Part shown: positions 49,268-61,004 of the stretch, piece by piece | Layout of the letters: every line of letters begins with the position of its first letter | Numbering within the stretch: the stretch's first letter is position 1 | NCBI GenBank assembly: GCA_004352715.1 | Contig: SCFE01000006.1 | Location: 784,360 to 848,359 of the forward strand | DNA length: 64,000 bases | DNA from: Hofstenia miamia | Taxonomy: Eukaryota; Xenacoelomorpha; Acoela | Reading direction: 5' to 3' | Program-made: the position numbers and the translations under genes | Notes under the pieces: generated by a model | The model's input: the letters and a program-made list of their open reading frames with translations, nothing else | Told to the model about the DNA's origin: nothing | The model's database searches: none

Positions 49268-49656
49268 CCTTCCATCTCACAGCTTCATGCTGGTATCCCT
49301 CTCAGCTCGGGGAACTCACCAGTTCCCAGGGAGTCTGAGAGCTTTCCTCAGGACTCTAGCTGTTCCTAACAATGCTGCCTTCTGTGCTACTGCTCCTCCC
49401 CACTTTGGTACTCCCAACTCCTCCAAGTATCTCNNNNNNNNNNNNNNNNNNNNNNNNNNNNNNNNNNNNNNNNNNNNNNNNNNNNNNNNNNNNNNNNNNN
49501 NNNNNNNNNNNNNNNNNNNNNNNNNNNNNNNNNNNNNNNNNNNNNNNNNNNNNNNNNNNNNNNNNNNNNNNNNNNNNNNNNNNNNNNNNNNNNNNNNNNT
49601 TATTATTAATAATTATTATTATTATTATTATTATTATTATCATTATTATTATATTA
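49236..49656 (-). pseudogene. LINE family B, copy 2, embedded between two (TTA)n tracts
   Basis: (TTA)n at 49236-49266 leads directly into the family B 3' end (49267-49433), nearly identical to the copy at 43.7 kb. An N run (49434-49599) follows, and then another (TTA)n to 49656. The element is therefore inserted within, or flanked on both sides by, a TTA microsatellite. Only the last 50 or so codons are visible. Confidence 0.75.
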
Positions 49657-49818
49657 GTTGAATTTTATTTCTAAATAGTTGTCTCTTTATCTTGTTTTTA
49701 TTTGTAATATTTGTAATTCGTTTGTAGTTTTGTACAGATGATAGTGTAGATTTACTATGTAAACGTCTATATTCTATGCACATTGTACAAGAATAACAAA
49801 AGGAATAGAGCTATTAAA
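49657..49818. other. Short AT-rich spacer
   Basis: Nothing recognised between two TTA tracts. Confidence 0.4.
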
Positions 49819-49826
49819 CGTTATTA

Positions 49827-49858
<32 letters not shown>

Positions 49859-50172
49859 TACTTTCTCATAGCTTTATGCTGGTATCCTCCTCAGCTTGGA
49901 AAACTCACCAGTTCTCAGGGAGTCTGAGAGCTTTCCGCAGGACCCTAGCTGTTCCTAACAGCTCTGAATTCTGTACTACATCAACCCCCACTTTGGTAAT
50001 GCCAGCTCCTCCAAGTATCTTTTATGCTTCTTACTCACTGATTCTAGTGCTCATACGACTACTAGGGCTTCTTTGACCTTCTTTAACTTCCACAGCCTCT
50101 CTATTTCTCTCCAACTCCCTGTACTTGCTTATCATCTCTTTCTCCTTGCTTTTTACATTCTTGTCCTTTGAT
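49819..50172 (-). pseudogene. LINE family B, copy 3 (degraded, minus strand)
   Basis: (TTA)n at about 49819-49860 adjoins the family B 3' end, then about 300 bases of its C-terminal coding strand in reverse with many substitutions, ending near TTCTTGTCCTTTGATAC. It meets copy 4 head to head. Confidence 0.7.
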
Positions 50173-50705
50173 ACAGAATGAGTATAAGTTCAGGCATGAC
50201 AAGTTAAGAAGAATGGTAAATTGGTTAGAACCTGGAACCAGTGGTATTACCATAGGCCACAGGGAATTGTAGAGAATGAGAAGGTTAGGATACTGTGGGA
50301 TTCAATATACAGATGAGCAAAGTGATAGGAGCAGAGGCCAGACATAGTAGTGTTAGACTATGAATGGTGATAGACATAGCAGTACCAATTGATAGGAATG
50401 TAGAAAATAATTAGAAAGAGAAGATAGACAAGTACAGGGAGTTGGCAGAGTAAATATAGATGTTGTGGAAGTTAGAGAAGGTTGAAATAGTCCTGCTAGT
50501 AATAGAATCACTTGAAGCAGTGAGTAAGAAGCATAAAAGATACTTGGCAGAGTTGAGATGTCTGAAGTCAGGAGTTGATGTAGTACAGAAGGCAGCAATC
50601 TGTAGGAGCAACTAGAGCCCTTAGGAAAGCTTTCAGACTTCCTGGGAACTGGTGAGCCCCCCCCCCAAACTGAGATGGATGCTAGATTGAAGCTGTGAGA
50701 AAGTA
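50173..50705 (+). pseudogene. LINE family B, copy 4 (degraded, plus strand)
   Basis: It starts with the segment upstream of the endonuclease (EYKFRHDKLRRMVNW) and continues through remnants of the RPD…ID.AVP region to the CTTCCTGGGAACTGGTGA end at about 50640. A poly-C run (50656-50665) and the AAGCTGTGAGA 3' end follow. Stops throughout. It forms an inverted pair with copy 3. Confidence 0.75.
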
Positions 50706-50754
50706 ATGAGATTATACTTATAGTACTTCAGGCAAACCAATAAACATTTATAAA

Positions 50755-51400
50755 TCTGAATTTTTTCGGCAAACTTAAACAACTTTCAAAACATCTTGTG
50801 ACAATGCATTAGGATGGTATATTGATAATCATATATCTTTCAATACGTCAAAATGTGAACGTCCCTTCTTTTGCTCTAAATGTAATGCTAGACCTCCTAT
50901 TTATACATTATCTACATTTGAAATTTCTTTAAAATATAAAGTAATTGACTTAGGAATATTTATTTCTAATACATTACCCTGGAAATAATATATTTCTCAA
51001 AAAAATTAAAATTTCTCTTCTTCTTTGTTTTATCTAAAATCGGTAATACCCAAGGTTAGTTATGATTCAAACAAGTGCTTGCTTTTTACTGCATGTCATC
51101 TCTAATCTAAGCTTCACAGTGCTGGCACCTTGATTATTCTACTGCCTTAATAAAATAAATGTATACTACATCTTGCTCTTCATTGGATCTACTCTTCTAA
51201 TTCTTCTCTTTCAAGCCAAGCTTCTTCCAATATATCTATACTTAAAATATCTTGATCTTATTGTTATTAACAAAATATTTATTAGAAGCCATGACTTTGA
51301 TGTTAATGAATATCTATTATTTTCCTAAAGCACCTTTAATTCATTAATCAAAATCATCCTACCACTAGTGTTTTTCATATTCCTCTAGCTAATTTCATAT
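50755..51400 (+). pseudogene. LINE relic, post-RT region
   Basis: The plus frame reads ALGWYIDNHISFNTSKCE … VIDLGIFISNTLPW (about 50805-50985). This matches the W…N…FN..KC … VKDLGI.IS..L segment that follows RT motif C and resembles the element at 56.2-57.9 kb (VKDLGITISSTL). The remainder to 51400 is broken. Confidence 0.55.
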
Positions 51401-51404
51401 GTCA

Positions 51405-51624
51405 AAATCTAGATATTGATATTTGGGCACATCCATCTAAGTTTAAATGTAGTATTTTATCTTTTCTTCGAGGTGCTTTGCCTTCTACTGGAATTTTATA
51501 TAAATGCAATACTTTTCCATTCTGCAGTTGTCACACAAATCATTACTTTCTCTAGTATTTTTATCATTTTGCTAAATTTTATTTTTGTATTAGTATACTC
51601 TTTAAAGATAAAATCCTGTATCAT
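51405..51624. other. Unassigned sequence between two LINE relics
   Basis: May be the 3' remainder of the LINE upstream; no clear motif. Confidence 0.35.
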
Positions 51625-52590
51625 TATTATTTTATTATTTTCTTACAGCTTCATGCTGGTATCTCTCACACCTCAGGAAATTCACCAGTTCCCAGGCAGT
51701 TTGAAAGCTTTCCTCAGAACTCTAGCTGTTCCTAACAGTGCTGCCTTCTGTGCTACCACCCCTCCCCACTTAATTAATTTCAACTCTTCCAAGTAACTTT
51801 TATGCTGCTTACTCACTGCTCCAAGTGCTCCTATGACTACAAGAATTGCTTCAACATTCTTTAATTGCCACAGAATTTCTATTTCCTCTGCCAATTTTCT
51901 GTACTTGTCTATGTTCTCTTTCTCCTTGCTTTCTCCATTCATGTATTTTGATACTGCTGTGTCTATCAATTTCTGCTGTTCTGCCCATTCAGTGCTGACT
52001 TCTGTAGCACCTTCCTTACTCCCTTGTTGTATTATTTTCTTTACCTTGTTCTCATTTCCTTACGATCTTTTTTATATTTGTATATCACTCCTTAACTTCC
52101 TCAATCTTATGTTCACTGCTCGTCCTCCAACAACTTCCATCTATATACTTGCCCCTAGTCATTGTCACTGACACAAATTTCTTAATCCAAACTCCAGTCT
52201 CGACTCAGTACTTGTTATCTCCAATGTTTCTACTTGCTTCTGCAACATCTTCTTTAAGCTAGCATACATCTTCAAGTTGTCCTTCACTGCTCTACCATTC
52301 TTCTTCAACTTATACCCTATGCCTGTCTCATTTAAACTTTTTGTTATGGGGATTAAGCTAACTCCCTGGAATACGCCCTGCTGAAACTCAACCTGTGCTC
52401 ATCTATCTCAGTCTGCCACTTATCCATCTCACCCTCTAGAAACTCAACCCCTTCCATAAAATTCCATTAGCCTCTAGCGTTCTCCATACCCTCTTATGTG
52501 CTATGCTGTCATCTGCCTTCCTGTAATCTATCCATGCCATTGCTAAATTTGTCTTCCTTCTCTTACAATTCTCCATCACTGCTTGGTCTA
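51625..52590 (-). pseudogene. LINE family B, copy 5, with reverse transcriptase remnants
   Basis: This is the longest family B copy, reading on the minus strand from 52590. It begins IIDQAVMENCKRRKTNLAMA then WIDYRKADDSIAHKRVW, the RT motif A region as in R2/NeSL-type elements (AWIDY.KA.D). After a deletion it reads LIPITKSLNETGIGYKLKKNGRAV and DNLKMYASLKKMLQKQVE, the region that in relatives holds LLYMDDLKLYA; here the motif C Asp pair is damaged. An endonuclease segment with a large deletion follows, then the shared C-terminus (ALLGTARVLRKAFKLPGNW). The 3' end adjoins ATT-rich sequence. It links the C-terminal domain of the short copies to an RT. Confidence 0.8.
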
Positions 52591-52594
52591 TTAT

Positions 52595-53735
52595 TATTGT
52601 TTTATTATGTCAGACCTCACTGGTGATGGTCAGGTAATTGCTTTCACTCTGCAAAGAAATTATCAGCAACATCTGTACTGGTGCTATGCTCTTGGAGGCT
52701 TCAAATGCCTTTTTAAAAGATTAAGAAACATTGCTTCATTAACTCATCTCTCATCTAAATATAGAAATAGCCATTGAAGCTCTCTTGCTCCATTTCAAAA
52801 CTCCATTTACTCTACATCAGACTCTGCTACTAGTCCAACTCCTGCACAGTTCTCAGAAGAAACTCCATCATACACTTTTCTCAATGAAAAAAACGCCAGA
52901 TCTCATTAACTTTTCACCAGCCTCAACCTCAAAATATACGTCAACGACATGATCATTTCAAACCTCATTTATCTATGAAGTCAATCAAACTCTGCAAAAA
53001 CCTCTCTTATAATTTGAAGCAGTATCTTGAGGTATGTCTGTAGTCATAATCTGGTTTGAAGTAAACTACGACAATTCATTCTTATCATGGTAATAATTCT
53101 TAAAAACTTCGTAGAAGATCCAAAGCTACCCAGAACACATATTAACCCCGTCTTGATAAAAACAGATCTAATTGATGCACTGAAATCTACCGACATCAAC
53201 CAATTTCAAAAGATCATTAATCATCTTGTATTTCCAATCTGTCAATATTCACTCCGAAGTTCATCTATGTCCTAGAGAATTCTCCAATCTGTAAATATAC
53301 TGCTCTTCAAAAAAAATCTCATCATCCCAAGATTCAATGAAACCTTTTTGCATATATCTTCCTGTCTTCAAAAACTCAAGTCTTAAAAGGATTCTTCAAA
53401 CCTTCTCTAATTTCTCATCCTATATTTTGAATTCTTAATATATACAAATCTCAAAGCTGCCAACTTTTCAAATCGTCAATCTCTTTTTCCAATGCCTCCT
53501 CTATCCAAACTCTTATGAAAATGTACAGAAAAAGTAACCTTTGTTATATATTACTTCGTCATCTTTTATGTTACAAAATTTCCCTCTATGCTATATAATT
53601 TCAAATCCCAAATCCACATTTAACATATTACACATAAGCAGTTAAATTCAGAACATTATTTCTTAATCATTTCAATAAATGTTTTAATTTCATAATATTG
53701 CTTCTCTCAGGAGATATTAAACTAAACCAAGGAAG
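52595..53735. other. Unassigned, pyrimidine-rich on plus strand
   Basis: Unusually C/T-rich on the plus strand compared with neighbours, as LINE antisense strands often are, but no motif could be read on either strand. The open stretch at 53087-53275 is unrecognised. Confidence 0.35.
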
Positions 53736-53737
53736 AA

Positions 53738-54135
53738 TATTAGAATAATTGCCAGTAGAAACTAAACTAAAAAATTACTGCATTAACTATAAATTCGTTT
53801 ATCTCAATGTTAGAAGTCTCAATTCAAACAGAAATTATTCTTAAATTAATCAATAAGATACGCCAAAACGCAATATTCTTAATTACTGAAAATTGGCTGT
53901 AGTATAACACTGATCCGAATCTGTTTCATCCAGACCGACACTATTCCTAAGCATTTATTGATAATATTATATCCATCCTGATCCAATTTGCAAATAATAT
54001 GACATCATTTATGTGTAATGTAGTAATGCTTACATATGTGATTCATGTATGCAGGCATATATGTTTGTATTGTGATTGCAAAATCTAGTTTGTGGATGTA
54101 TGCACATATACGTTTTTGAAATAAATTTCCTTTGA
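53738..54135 (+). pseudogene. LINE relic: endonuclease N-terminus joined to a family A-like 3' end
   Basis: INYKFVYLNVRSLNSNRN and, after a shift, FLITENWL (about 53785-53900) match the start of the APE-type endonuclease of LINEs (N.RSL…TE.WL). After about 200 bases comes AATAAATTTCCTTTGACTTTTATTATTA (near 54120-54147), the family A 3' terminus. The whole RT has been lost, so this is an internally deleted copy. Confidence 0.6.
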
Positions 54136-54149
54136 CTTTTATTATTAAT

Positions 54150-54830
54150 ATTTAAATCATGTGGAAGTATTAATTAATGATTTCTTGAATTAAATTGCAT
54201 TGCAATGTTCGTATGACTTAGATTGTAATTAATTATGTTGATTATTTTTGCCAGTATAGCTGTCTATTAATTACAAATTATAAAATTAATATTAATGAAA
54301 TACGTAAATACCAAAAATTTAATTTCATAAATTTTCGAAATAATAAGTCTCTTGATATATAGCTCAGCAAAAATATTATAAGCAAGATAGAATGAGTAGT
54401 CTTAACATTAGATTATGTCTAAGATTGCCAATATATAGCACAAGATAATGCAATTGACTTGATTCTGTATTATATTTTTTATTTATGGTGTATGCTGTGT
54501 ATTTAAAGTGTTTAACTTTGTTTGTAGAATAATGCTTTATTATGCACATGTGCATGTGTACATTGCAATTTTTAGACGTGTATCTACAAACAAAAAATGC
54601 TTTTGTAGATTGCACTTAGCGATATTATTACTATAAATATATTTTAAAAATGCTTTTGAACAAAGATGTGAAATTACAATTTTAATCATCTATAACATTG
54701 GGCCACCTCTAAAAATCATAATAGATTATCAGAAATTTGAGTAAAAGAGTTTACAATAAAATATTGCCTTTTGACAGGGTCAGGCATACAAAAATCACAA
54801 GTTAAAATTTTCACCTTGTATAAGACCCAC
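54150..54830. other. Unassigned AT-rich sequence
   Basis: No gene or repeat recognised. Confidence 0.5.
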
Positions 54831-54834
54831 CGTA

Positions 54835-55760
54835 GTATATATATATATATATATATATATATATNNNNNNNNNNNNNNNNNNNNNNNNNNNNNNNNNNNN
54901 NNNNNNNNNNNNNNNNNNNNNNNNNNNNNNNNNNNNNNNNNNNNNNNNNNNNNNNNNNNNNNNNNNNNNNNNNNNNNNNNNNNNNNNNNNNNNNNNNNNN
55001 NNNNNNNNNNNNNNNNNNNNNNNNNNNNNNNNNNNNNNNNNNNNNNNNNNNNNNNNNNNNNNNNNNNNNNNNNNNNNNNNNNNNNNNNNNNNNNNNNNNN
55101 NNNNNNNNNNNNNNNNNNNNNNNNNNNNNNNNNNNNNNNNNNNNNNNNNNNNNNNNNNNNNNNNNNNNNNNNNNNNNNNNNNNNNNNNNNNNNNNNNNNN
55201 NNNNNNNNNNNNNNNNNNNNNNNNNNNNNNNNNNNNNNNNNNNNNNNNNNNNNNNNNNNNNNNNNNNNNNNNNNNNNNNNNNNNNNNNNNNNNNNNNNNN
55301 NNNNNNNNNNNNNNNNNNNNNNNNNNNNNNNNNNNNNNNNNNNNNNNNNNNNNNNNNNNNNNNNNNNNNNNNNNNNNNNNNNNNNNNNNNNNNNNNNNNN
55401 NNNNNNNNNNNNNNNNNNNNNNNNNNNNNNNNNNNNNNNNNNNNNNNNNNNNNNNNNNNNNNNNNNNNNNNNNNNNNNNNNNNNNNNNNNNNNNNNNNNN
55501 NNNNNNNNNNNNNNNNNNNNNNNNNNNNNNNNNNNNNNNNNNNNNNNNNNNNNNNNNNNNNNNNNNNNNNNNNNNNNNNNNNNNNNNNNNNNNNNNNNNN
55601 NNNNNNNNNNNNNNNNNNNNNNNNNNNNNNNNNNNNNNNNNNNNNNNNNNNNNNNNNNNNNNNNNNNNNNNNNNNNNNNNNNNNNNNNNNNNNNNNNNNN
55701 NNNNNNNNNNNNNNNNNNNNNNNNNNNNNNNNNNNNNNNNNNNNNNNNNNNNNNNNNNNN
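54835..55760. repeat. (TA)n tract and 896-N gap
   Basis: TA at 54835-54864, then N to 55760, opening directly into LINE family B copy 6. Confidence 0.9.
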
Positions 55761-56195
55761 TACTGTAGGACTTCAACATACAGACGAGCAAAGTGATAGA
55801 AGCACGGAGGCCAAACATAGTAGTGGTAGACAAAGAGAAAAGATTAGGAACAGTGATAGACATAGCAGTACCAAAGGACAGAAATGTAGAAAGCAAGGAG
55901 AAAGAGAAGATAGACAAGTACAGAGAGTTAGCAGAGGAAATAGAAAGGCTGTGGAAGTTAAAGAAAGTTGAAGTAGTCCCAGTAGTTGTAGGAGCACTAG
56001 GAGCAGTAAGTAAGAAGCATAAGAGATACTTGGAGGAGTTGGGAGTACCAAAGTGGGGAGGAGCAGTAGCACAGAAGGCAGCATTGTTAGGAACAGCTAG
56101 AGTCCTGAGGAAAGCTCTCAGACTCCCTGGGAACTGGTGAGTTCCCCGAGCTGAGAGGGATACCAGCATGAAGCTGTGAGATGCAAGGATAATAA
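55761..56195 (+). pseudogene. LINE family B, copy 6 (C-terminal endonuclease end)
   Basis: From the gap the plus strand reads DFNIQTSKVIEARRPNIVVV, then TVIDIAVPKDRN, and is open to the stop after RLPGNW at 56138-56140. The RPD of copy 1 is RPN here, so a likely endonuclease Asp is lost. The 3' end AAGCTGTGAGATGCAAGGATAATAATAATT ends in a short TAA tract. It is very close to copy 1, so both are recent. The upstream part is missing in the gap. Confidence 0.85.
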
Positions 56196-56202
56196 TAATT
56201 GA

Positions 56203-57900
56203 CTATATTGTCTTATTATAAAAAACTGAAAATAAAAGAAATTCGTAAAAGTTTAGCCTAATAACTATACGACACTTAGACCAACAGCAAACTAAAAATG
56301 ATGTGCAAGTCGAATTTGTTAAAGAAAAAGTTCCAGAAGAGAGACAGTTCAGTTTTGACATAAGTAGAACGATACATAGATTAATTTTTGTGTGAAGATG
56401 AATGAAATTCATTAAGGGAATTATTTTTCTGGAGAAAAATTGCAGCGTTTGGCCTTGTAGAATGTGTGCCCTTGAAAACTGTGGCATGTTAGATCTAATA
56501 TTTGATTTTCTTGGTATGTAGGACGCAATATACAGCTGCAAGTCTATTTTATAAGAACCATTAAGCAGTTCGTGGAAAAACAGAAGATTCAGCAACTGCA
56601 GTTGAAGAGAAAAAATAACTAAGTGGTATAATCGGTCTAGGTAATTTCTATATTGTGACATCCATCTAGTGCAACGACTCTGAAATCTCTCAAGGCATTT
56701 CAGATCAGAGTTAGCGGGGAACCAAGAAACAGAACCGTGTAATAGACTGAATAAGATGAATGATTTATAAAGAAACGCTTTGTTATGGGAGTTAACATTG
56801 AAAGTGATAGTACGTTTAGGTTTCTCGAATGTGAATTTACAGGTTTTCAATTTAATATTGATATTTAAATAACAGTTTAAAGTGGAAGATATTGTAATGC
56901 CCAGATCTTTGACATACGCTGAGGAAGTGATAGAAGGCAAAACAGGGATATAGTCCCCAGTCGGAGGTGGGATGATCAGCAATTGGAATTTAGAAATATT
57001 AAAATTCACGCCATTATTGACACACCAATATTGTAATAAAGTGAAATCAGAATTTAAAGCACAACATTAGATGGTGTATTCTTAACATCATCAGCAAGAA
57101 ATAATGGTAAATATTCAGTACAGATATTACTATGAGAAAAGCCTTACTGAAATCACAATATAATGTAAAACATGGTTCGTCTGAATCAAATGCATTATAA
57201 ATTAGATCAAAGAAAACTAACAATTGATTCATTGTGTAATGAATTTTTCTAAAACCAAATGGTTTGTCAGAAAGGGTCTTCTTGATAATTGGGAACATGT
57301 AAATAAACGTAAGCTTTTTAGTACTAGTACGAGTTTCGGAAGTAGACTAATAGTTGGAAACCAAATACATTTTACCACTTTTTAACGAAAGATAGATTTA
57401 TGAAATCTTTCAAGAGGCGAGGAAACAACCGGTACTGAGAATGTAATTAAACAAATTCAAGATGTGAGGAGACAAAGGAACAGTAAAACGAGATAAAAAT
57501 CTAGATGGCAGGTCATTAAGCCCACATTCAACATCTAAGGTAATAACAAAATCTTCACATAGGCCTACTTCCTGTATTATATGTAAATTGCAATATATCG
57601 AACAACTTCTTAATGAATGCAAAAAATAGTCGTTGAAATTATCAATTTTACCCATTTTGCCTCAGAGGGATTGATAAAGCCCGCATGCCAGGTCTTTAAA
57701 ATCCCGATATCTTTGTTTTTTCCTGGGGTTTACTTTTATAGATTAAGAATTATTTTTACAAAATTTGATGCAATTTCACCGGCCATAGGTTTTTTATCAA
57801 CAATATTTTTCAAATTTCGATTATACCCTGTTACGCATTTACATGAAGCTTCCGTATTTGTTCCCATTTCGAGATTTTGTGTCTGTTTTTTTGCAAAAAT
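56203..57900 (-). pseudogene. CR1/jockey-like LINE (third family), internally deleted
   Basis: Reading down the minus strand: a linker with ACGLYQSLRGKMG and KIDNFNDYFLHSL (about 57690-57610); an RT N-terminal phrase VPLSPHILNLFNYILSTG (about 57480-57430); FGFRKIHYTMNQLLVFFDLI and motif A FTLYCDFSKAF (57270-57140). After a deletion removing motif B comes a motif C remnant FLADDVKN (about 57100-57075). An open 268-codon stretch (57009-56203) follows with VKDLGITISSTL and the C-terminal part (LHGSVSWFPANSDLKCLERFQSR). The catalytic core is incomplete and frames shift, so it is dead. The long C-terminal frame shows moderate age. Confidence 0.8.
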
Positions 57901-57904
57901 GCTT

Positions 57905-58880
57905 CCATGAATACATTAAACAGGTTTTCTTAACTCACATAGCATCATAAATTTTGAGTATTGAACAAGACGTCGTCGACAAATGATGCCGGAATCACCT
58001 ATCTAATAGCCTCATTTTGAAGAGAAACAATTGCTTGAGCAAAGTACAAAATTGAGCTTAGAGCATAATTTTATCAATGATAGCACATGGAATTAAATTT
58101 CATTATTTGATTAACCAATTGACAATATTATTTATAGTTTTATAGCTTCACTCACAAAATGCATGTATTTCATTGGAAAGTCTTCATATTAGATTATATT
58201 TTTGAAGCTTTATGGCTTCTCGAATTCTATTAAGATGGATAAATTCATTGACTAGCTATTTAAATATGTAACGTGTTCTTTTGCTATATTAAATTTTACA
58301 AAATTTTAAGAATTCTTTCTGTTTGACTGACGAGTAAATTCAAAAAAATCCTTAATGCTTTATGTAACACTGCCGGGGCTAGGAAATAACGTTAGGTCAC
58401 TATTGCAGTGCTGGCATACGCCTTCAGACATAAATACCTACATTTATAAATCAGTGAAACAACGTTTGAACAATAATGGAAGTTTCCTATTTATGTAAGT
58501 AAATAAATTAAGCAATTTTCTTTGAATGTCAATAAGTATTTAGCAATAATTATAACTTATACTAATTTAATCAATCATCAATTTTTCTCAGCCAAAATAG
58601 AATATGTAAGCACCAATTAAAGGTTGTAACCTTGTTGAAATTTAATGGTCCAATGATAATAATTACACGTTTATAATCAAACTAATGGAAGTTCTCATCC
58701 TTGGAAGGCATTTATTTGCCATTTGAATGAATTTCCTGCATATAGAAGCCATGCATAATGATTTCGACATTTACATTTTAATGGCGTATTTAGAATAGCA
58801 GAAGTCGTTGTGTAAAGCTCGAATATTTTTACTAACAGCAGGTCATAAGCTTACTGTAGCTATTTTTGCAGTAGCTCCCT
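57905..58880. other. Unassigned AT-rich sequence
   Basis: No gene supported; could include the degraded 5' part of the minus-strand LINE. Confidence 0.4.
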
Positions 58881-58884
58881 GGAA

Positions 58885-59235
58885 CAACTAAATAAGAAAG
58901 AAACTAGGCAAAATTCGCTATTGGACTTTGTCTTTTGTTCACATCCACTCTACTATAAAACACTAAATAATATTCATGTTTCCTACCCAACTGACCACGA
59001 TGGAGTCTTGTGCAGACCAGCTTCAAGAACAAAGAATGGAAGTACATTAGTGTCATTCAGGGATATGCGGGAACCAAAAAAATGTAAATTTTAGCATAAG
59101 CGAAATTGACACTGCGATTGAAAGTCTTAATTATTTGGTATTAGAATGTCTGAACACAGCCTGTCTCATCAAAAAGAGCGAAAATGAAAAAAAGATCCCT
59201 CTTACATGACGCCACTCTTGAAAAATATCCTTAGT
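58885..59235 (+). pseudogene. LINE APE-type endonuclease relic (C-terminal part)
   Basis: NSLLDFVFCSHPLYYKTL followed by YPTDHDGVL (about 58912-59012) matches the end of the LINE endonuclease, where S.LD.V…SDH..V carries the terminal His. A linker with FRDMR and ISEIDTAIESL, and a KIPLT.RHS phrase, follow as in CR1/L2-like elements before the RT. The RT itself is absent. Decayed. Confidence 0.6.
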
Positions 59236-59365
59236 AAAAAACGTAAAAACCAAATATGGAAGCAATCAAGCAAGTCCGGTGAGCTAGAGAATCAGATAAA
59301 GAAAGTACGCATGAAAAACGTTAGAAGTAATATATATTATTTTCAGATGCATAATCGTAAAATTC

Positions 59366-59477
59366 ATTATTATTATTATTATTATTTTATCTTGAGTAGA
59401 ACACAAGTTTCCAACATGTAATCCACTTTTTTAACAGCAGTATTGCCCTAACATTCCAGTGATTAACACCAATAAGA

Positions 59478-59512
<35 letters not shown>

Positions 59513-59735
59513 NNNNNNNNNNNNNNNNNNNNNNNNNNNNNNNNNNNNNNNNNNNNNNNNNNNNNNNNNNNNNNNNNNNNNNNNNNNNNNNNNNNNNNNN
59601 NNNNNNNNNNNNNNNNNNNNNNNNNNNNNNNNNNNNNNNNNNNNNNNNNNNNNNNNNNNNNNNNNNNNNNNNNNNNNNNNNNNNNNNNNNNNNNNNNNNN
59701 NNNNNNNNNNNNNNNNTATATATATATATATATAT
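59366..59735. repeat. (TTA)n, then (TA)n with 204-N gap
   Basis: TTA repeats at about 59366-59387; TA at 59481-59512 and 59717-59735 flank N 59513-59716. Confidence 0.85.
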
Positions 59736-59739
59736 GAAT

Positions 59740-60330
59740 GATTCGTAGATGCAATTCTACTCAACTTTCCAAACATAGTTTTCTAGGCTCTACCTGTAAG
59801 TACGCATTGTGAAAATTCACAAGTTGATGCAACATTTTGATGCTCTAAACTTATGAATTGTTCATAACTATTGTTATACTTTTTAAAATTCAACATTCCA
59901 GTAAAGTAAATATTCAAAGCAAATGGTATTTTAATGTTTTATTAACACGTTATTGATTAAAAGTAAGAAAAAGGTCACCCGTAGAATTATAAAATATAAT
60001 GTAATATTCTTTGACGTTATTACGACATTGCATTATAACAAACTTCAAATGAAACACCTTAAAATGTTGGCACTACAAAGTTTGGGAAATTATTAATACG
60101 GTATTAATACACAATTCGATTGTTACAGTTTTGGAACCATCCCGTATTTATATTATCCCGTACCCATTTTTCCGAAAATTTTGTGCATTATTGCAAACAA
60201 TATTTGACATCTCTATATTTGTACATTGATCGATAGCTTTTATTAATTATTTAATTATTTAAGTTCTTCATTATATATTCCTATAAAATTTCTGAGAGAA
60301 ATAGAAAACTAAGAAAATTAACTATGCGTT
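59740..60330. other. Unassigned AT-rich sequence
   Basis: No gene seen. Confidence 0.5.
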
Positions 60331-60334
60331 CGAC

Positions 60335-61003
60335 CAGTGGCGTGTCCAGGTTTTTTTTATTTGAGAGGACCAAATTTCTAACTTTGTAATGATTTGCAGG
60401 CCTTAAGTTTTAGGACGTAGCTAGTACAAAACTAATGGAGGAACACAATTACAATTAAAAAATCTAATAGGAAACACACTATTGTTATTACCTATGTTTT
60501 TTTCTATTATCACACTGCAAGGCCATACTAAACTTGTCAAACTGTTATTTAAAAAGGAGGGACTGTTAATTGGAATCACTTTGAGAATATACATGTCTAG
60601 TAATTCATCATTTATTACTTTAATTTGCAATATTGATTGAAAAACTAATGATAATGATAACTATTATTATAGATTACATTTCTGATTAGCTTTTTTCCAA
60701 TAAATTTGGTTTTACTATCACTAGGAGGGCCGTGGCTAAGTGGGGAGCAGATGAGACATGGGCCTTTTGTTGTATCACTTAGCCTCCTTCCTCCTGGATA
60801 CAAAACTCTTTCAAAACTTTTAATTCTAATATTCTGTAACTAAGTTAGAGTGAATATATTTTAGTTAAAATATATCAAATACTAATACCATTTTATTATA
60901 AAATACAATGAAAAAGTGCAAAACTTTTTCATATGAGTAAAACTATGATTAATTTATGAACTTTGCGGGGCCATGACTCCCCTAACTTGCAAGCCACGAC
61001 CTA
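60335..61003. mobile_element. Possible hAT-like element starting CAGTGGCGTGTCCAGG
   Basis: CAGTGGCGTGTCCAGG at 60335 is a typical hAT MITE end and shares CAGTGGCGT with 18296. A GC-rich stretch GGGGCCATGACTCCCC…GCCACGACC at 60967-61002 may be the degraded other end. No target duplication was found (left flank CGTTCGAC). Confidence 0.4.
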
Positions 61004-61004
61004 A

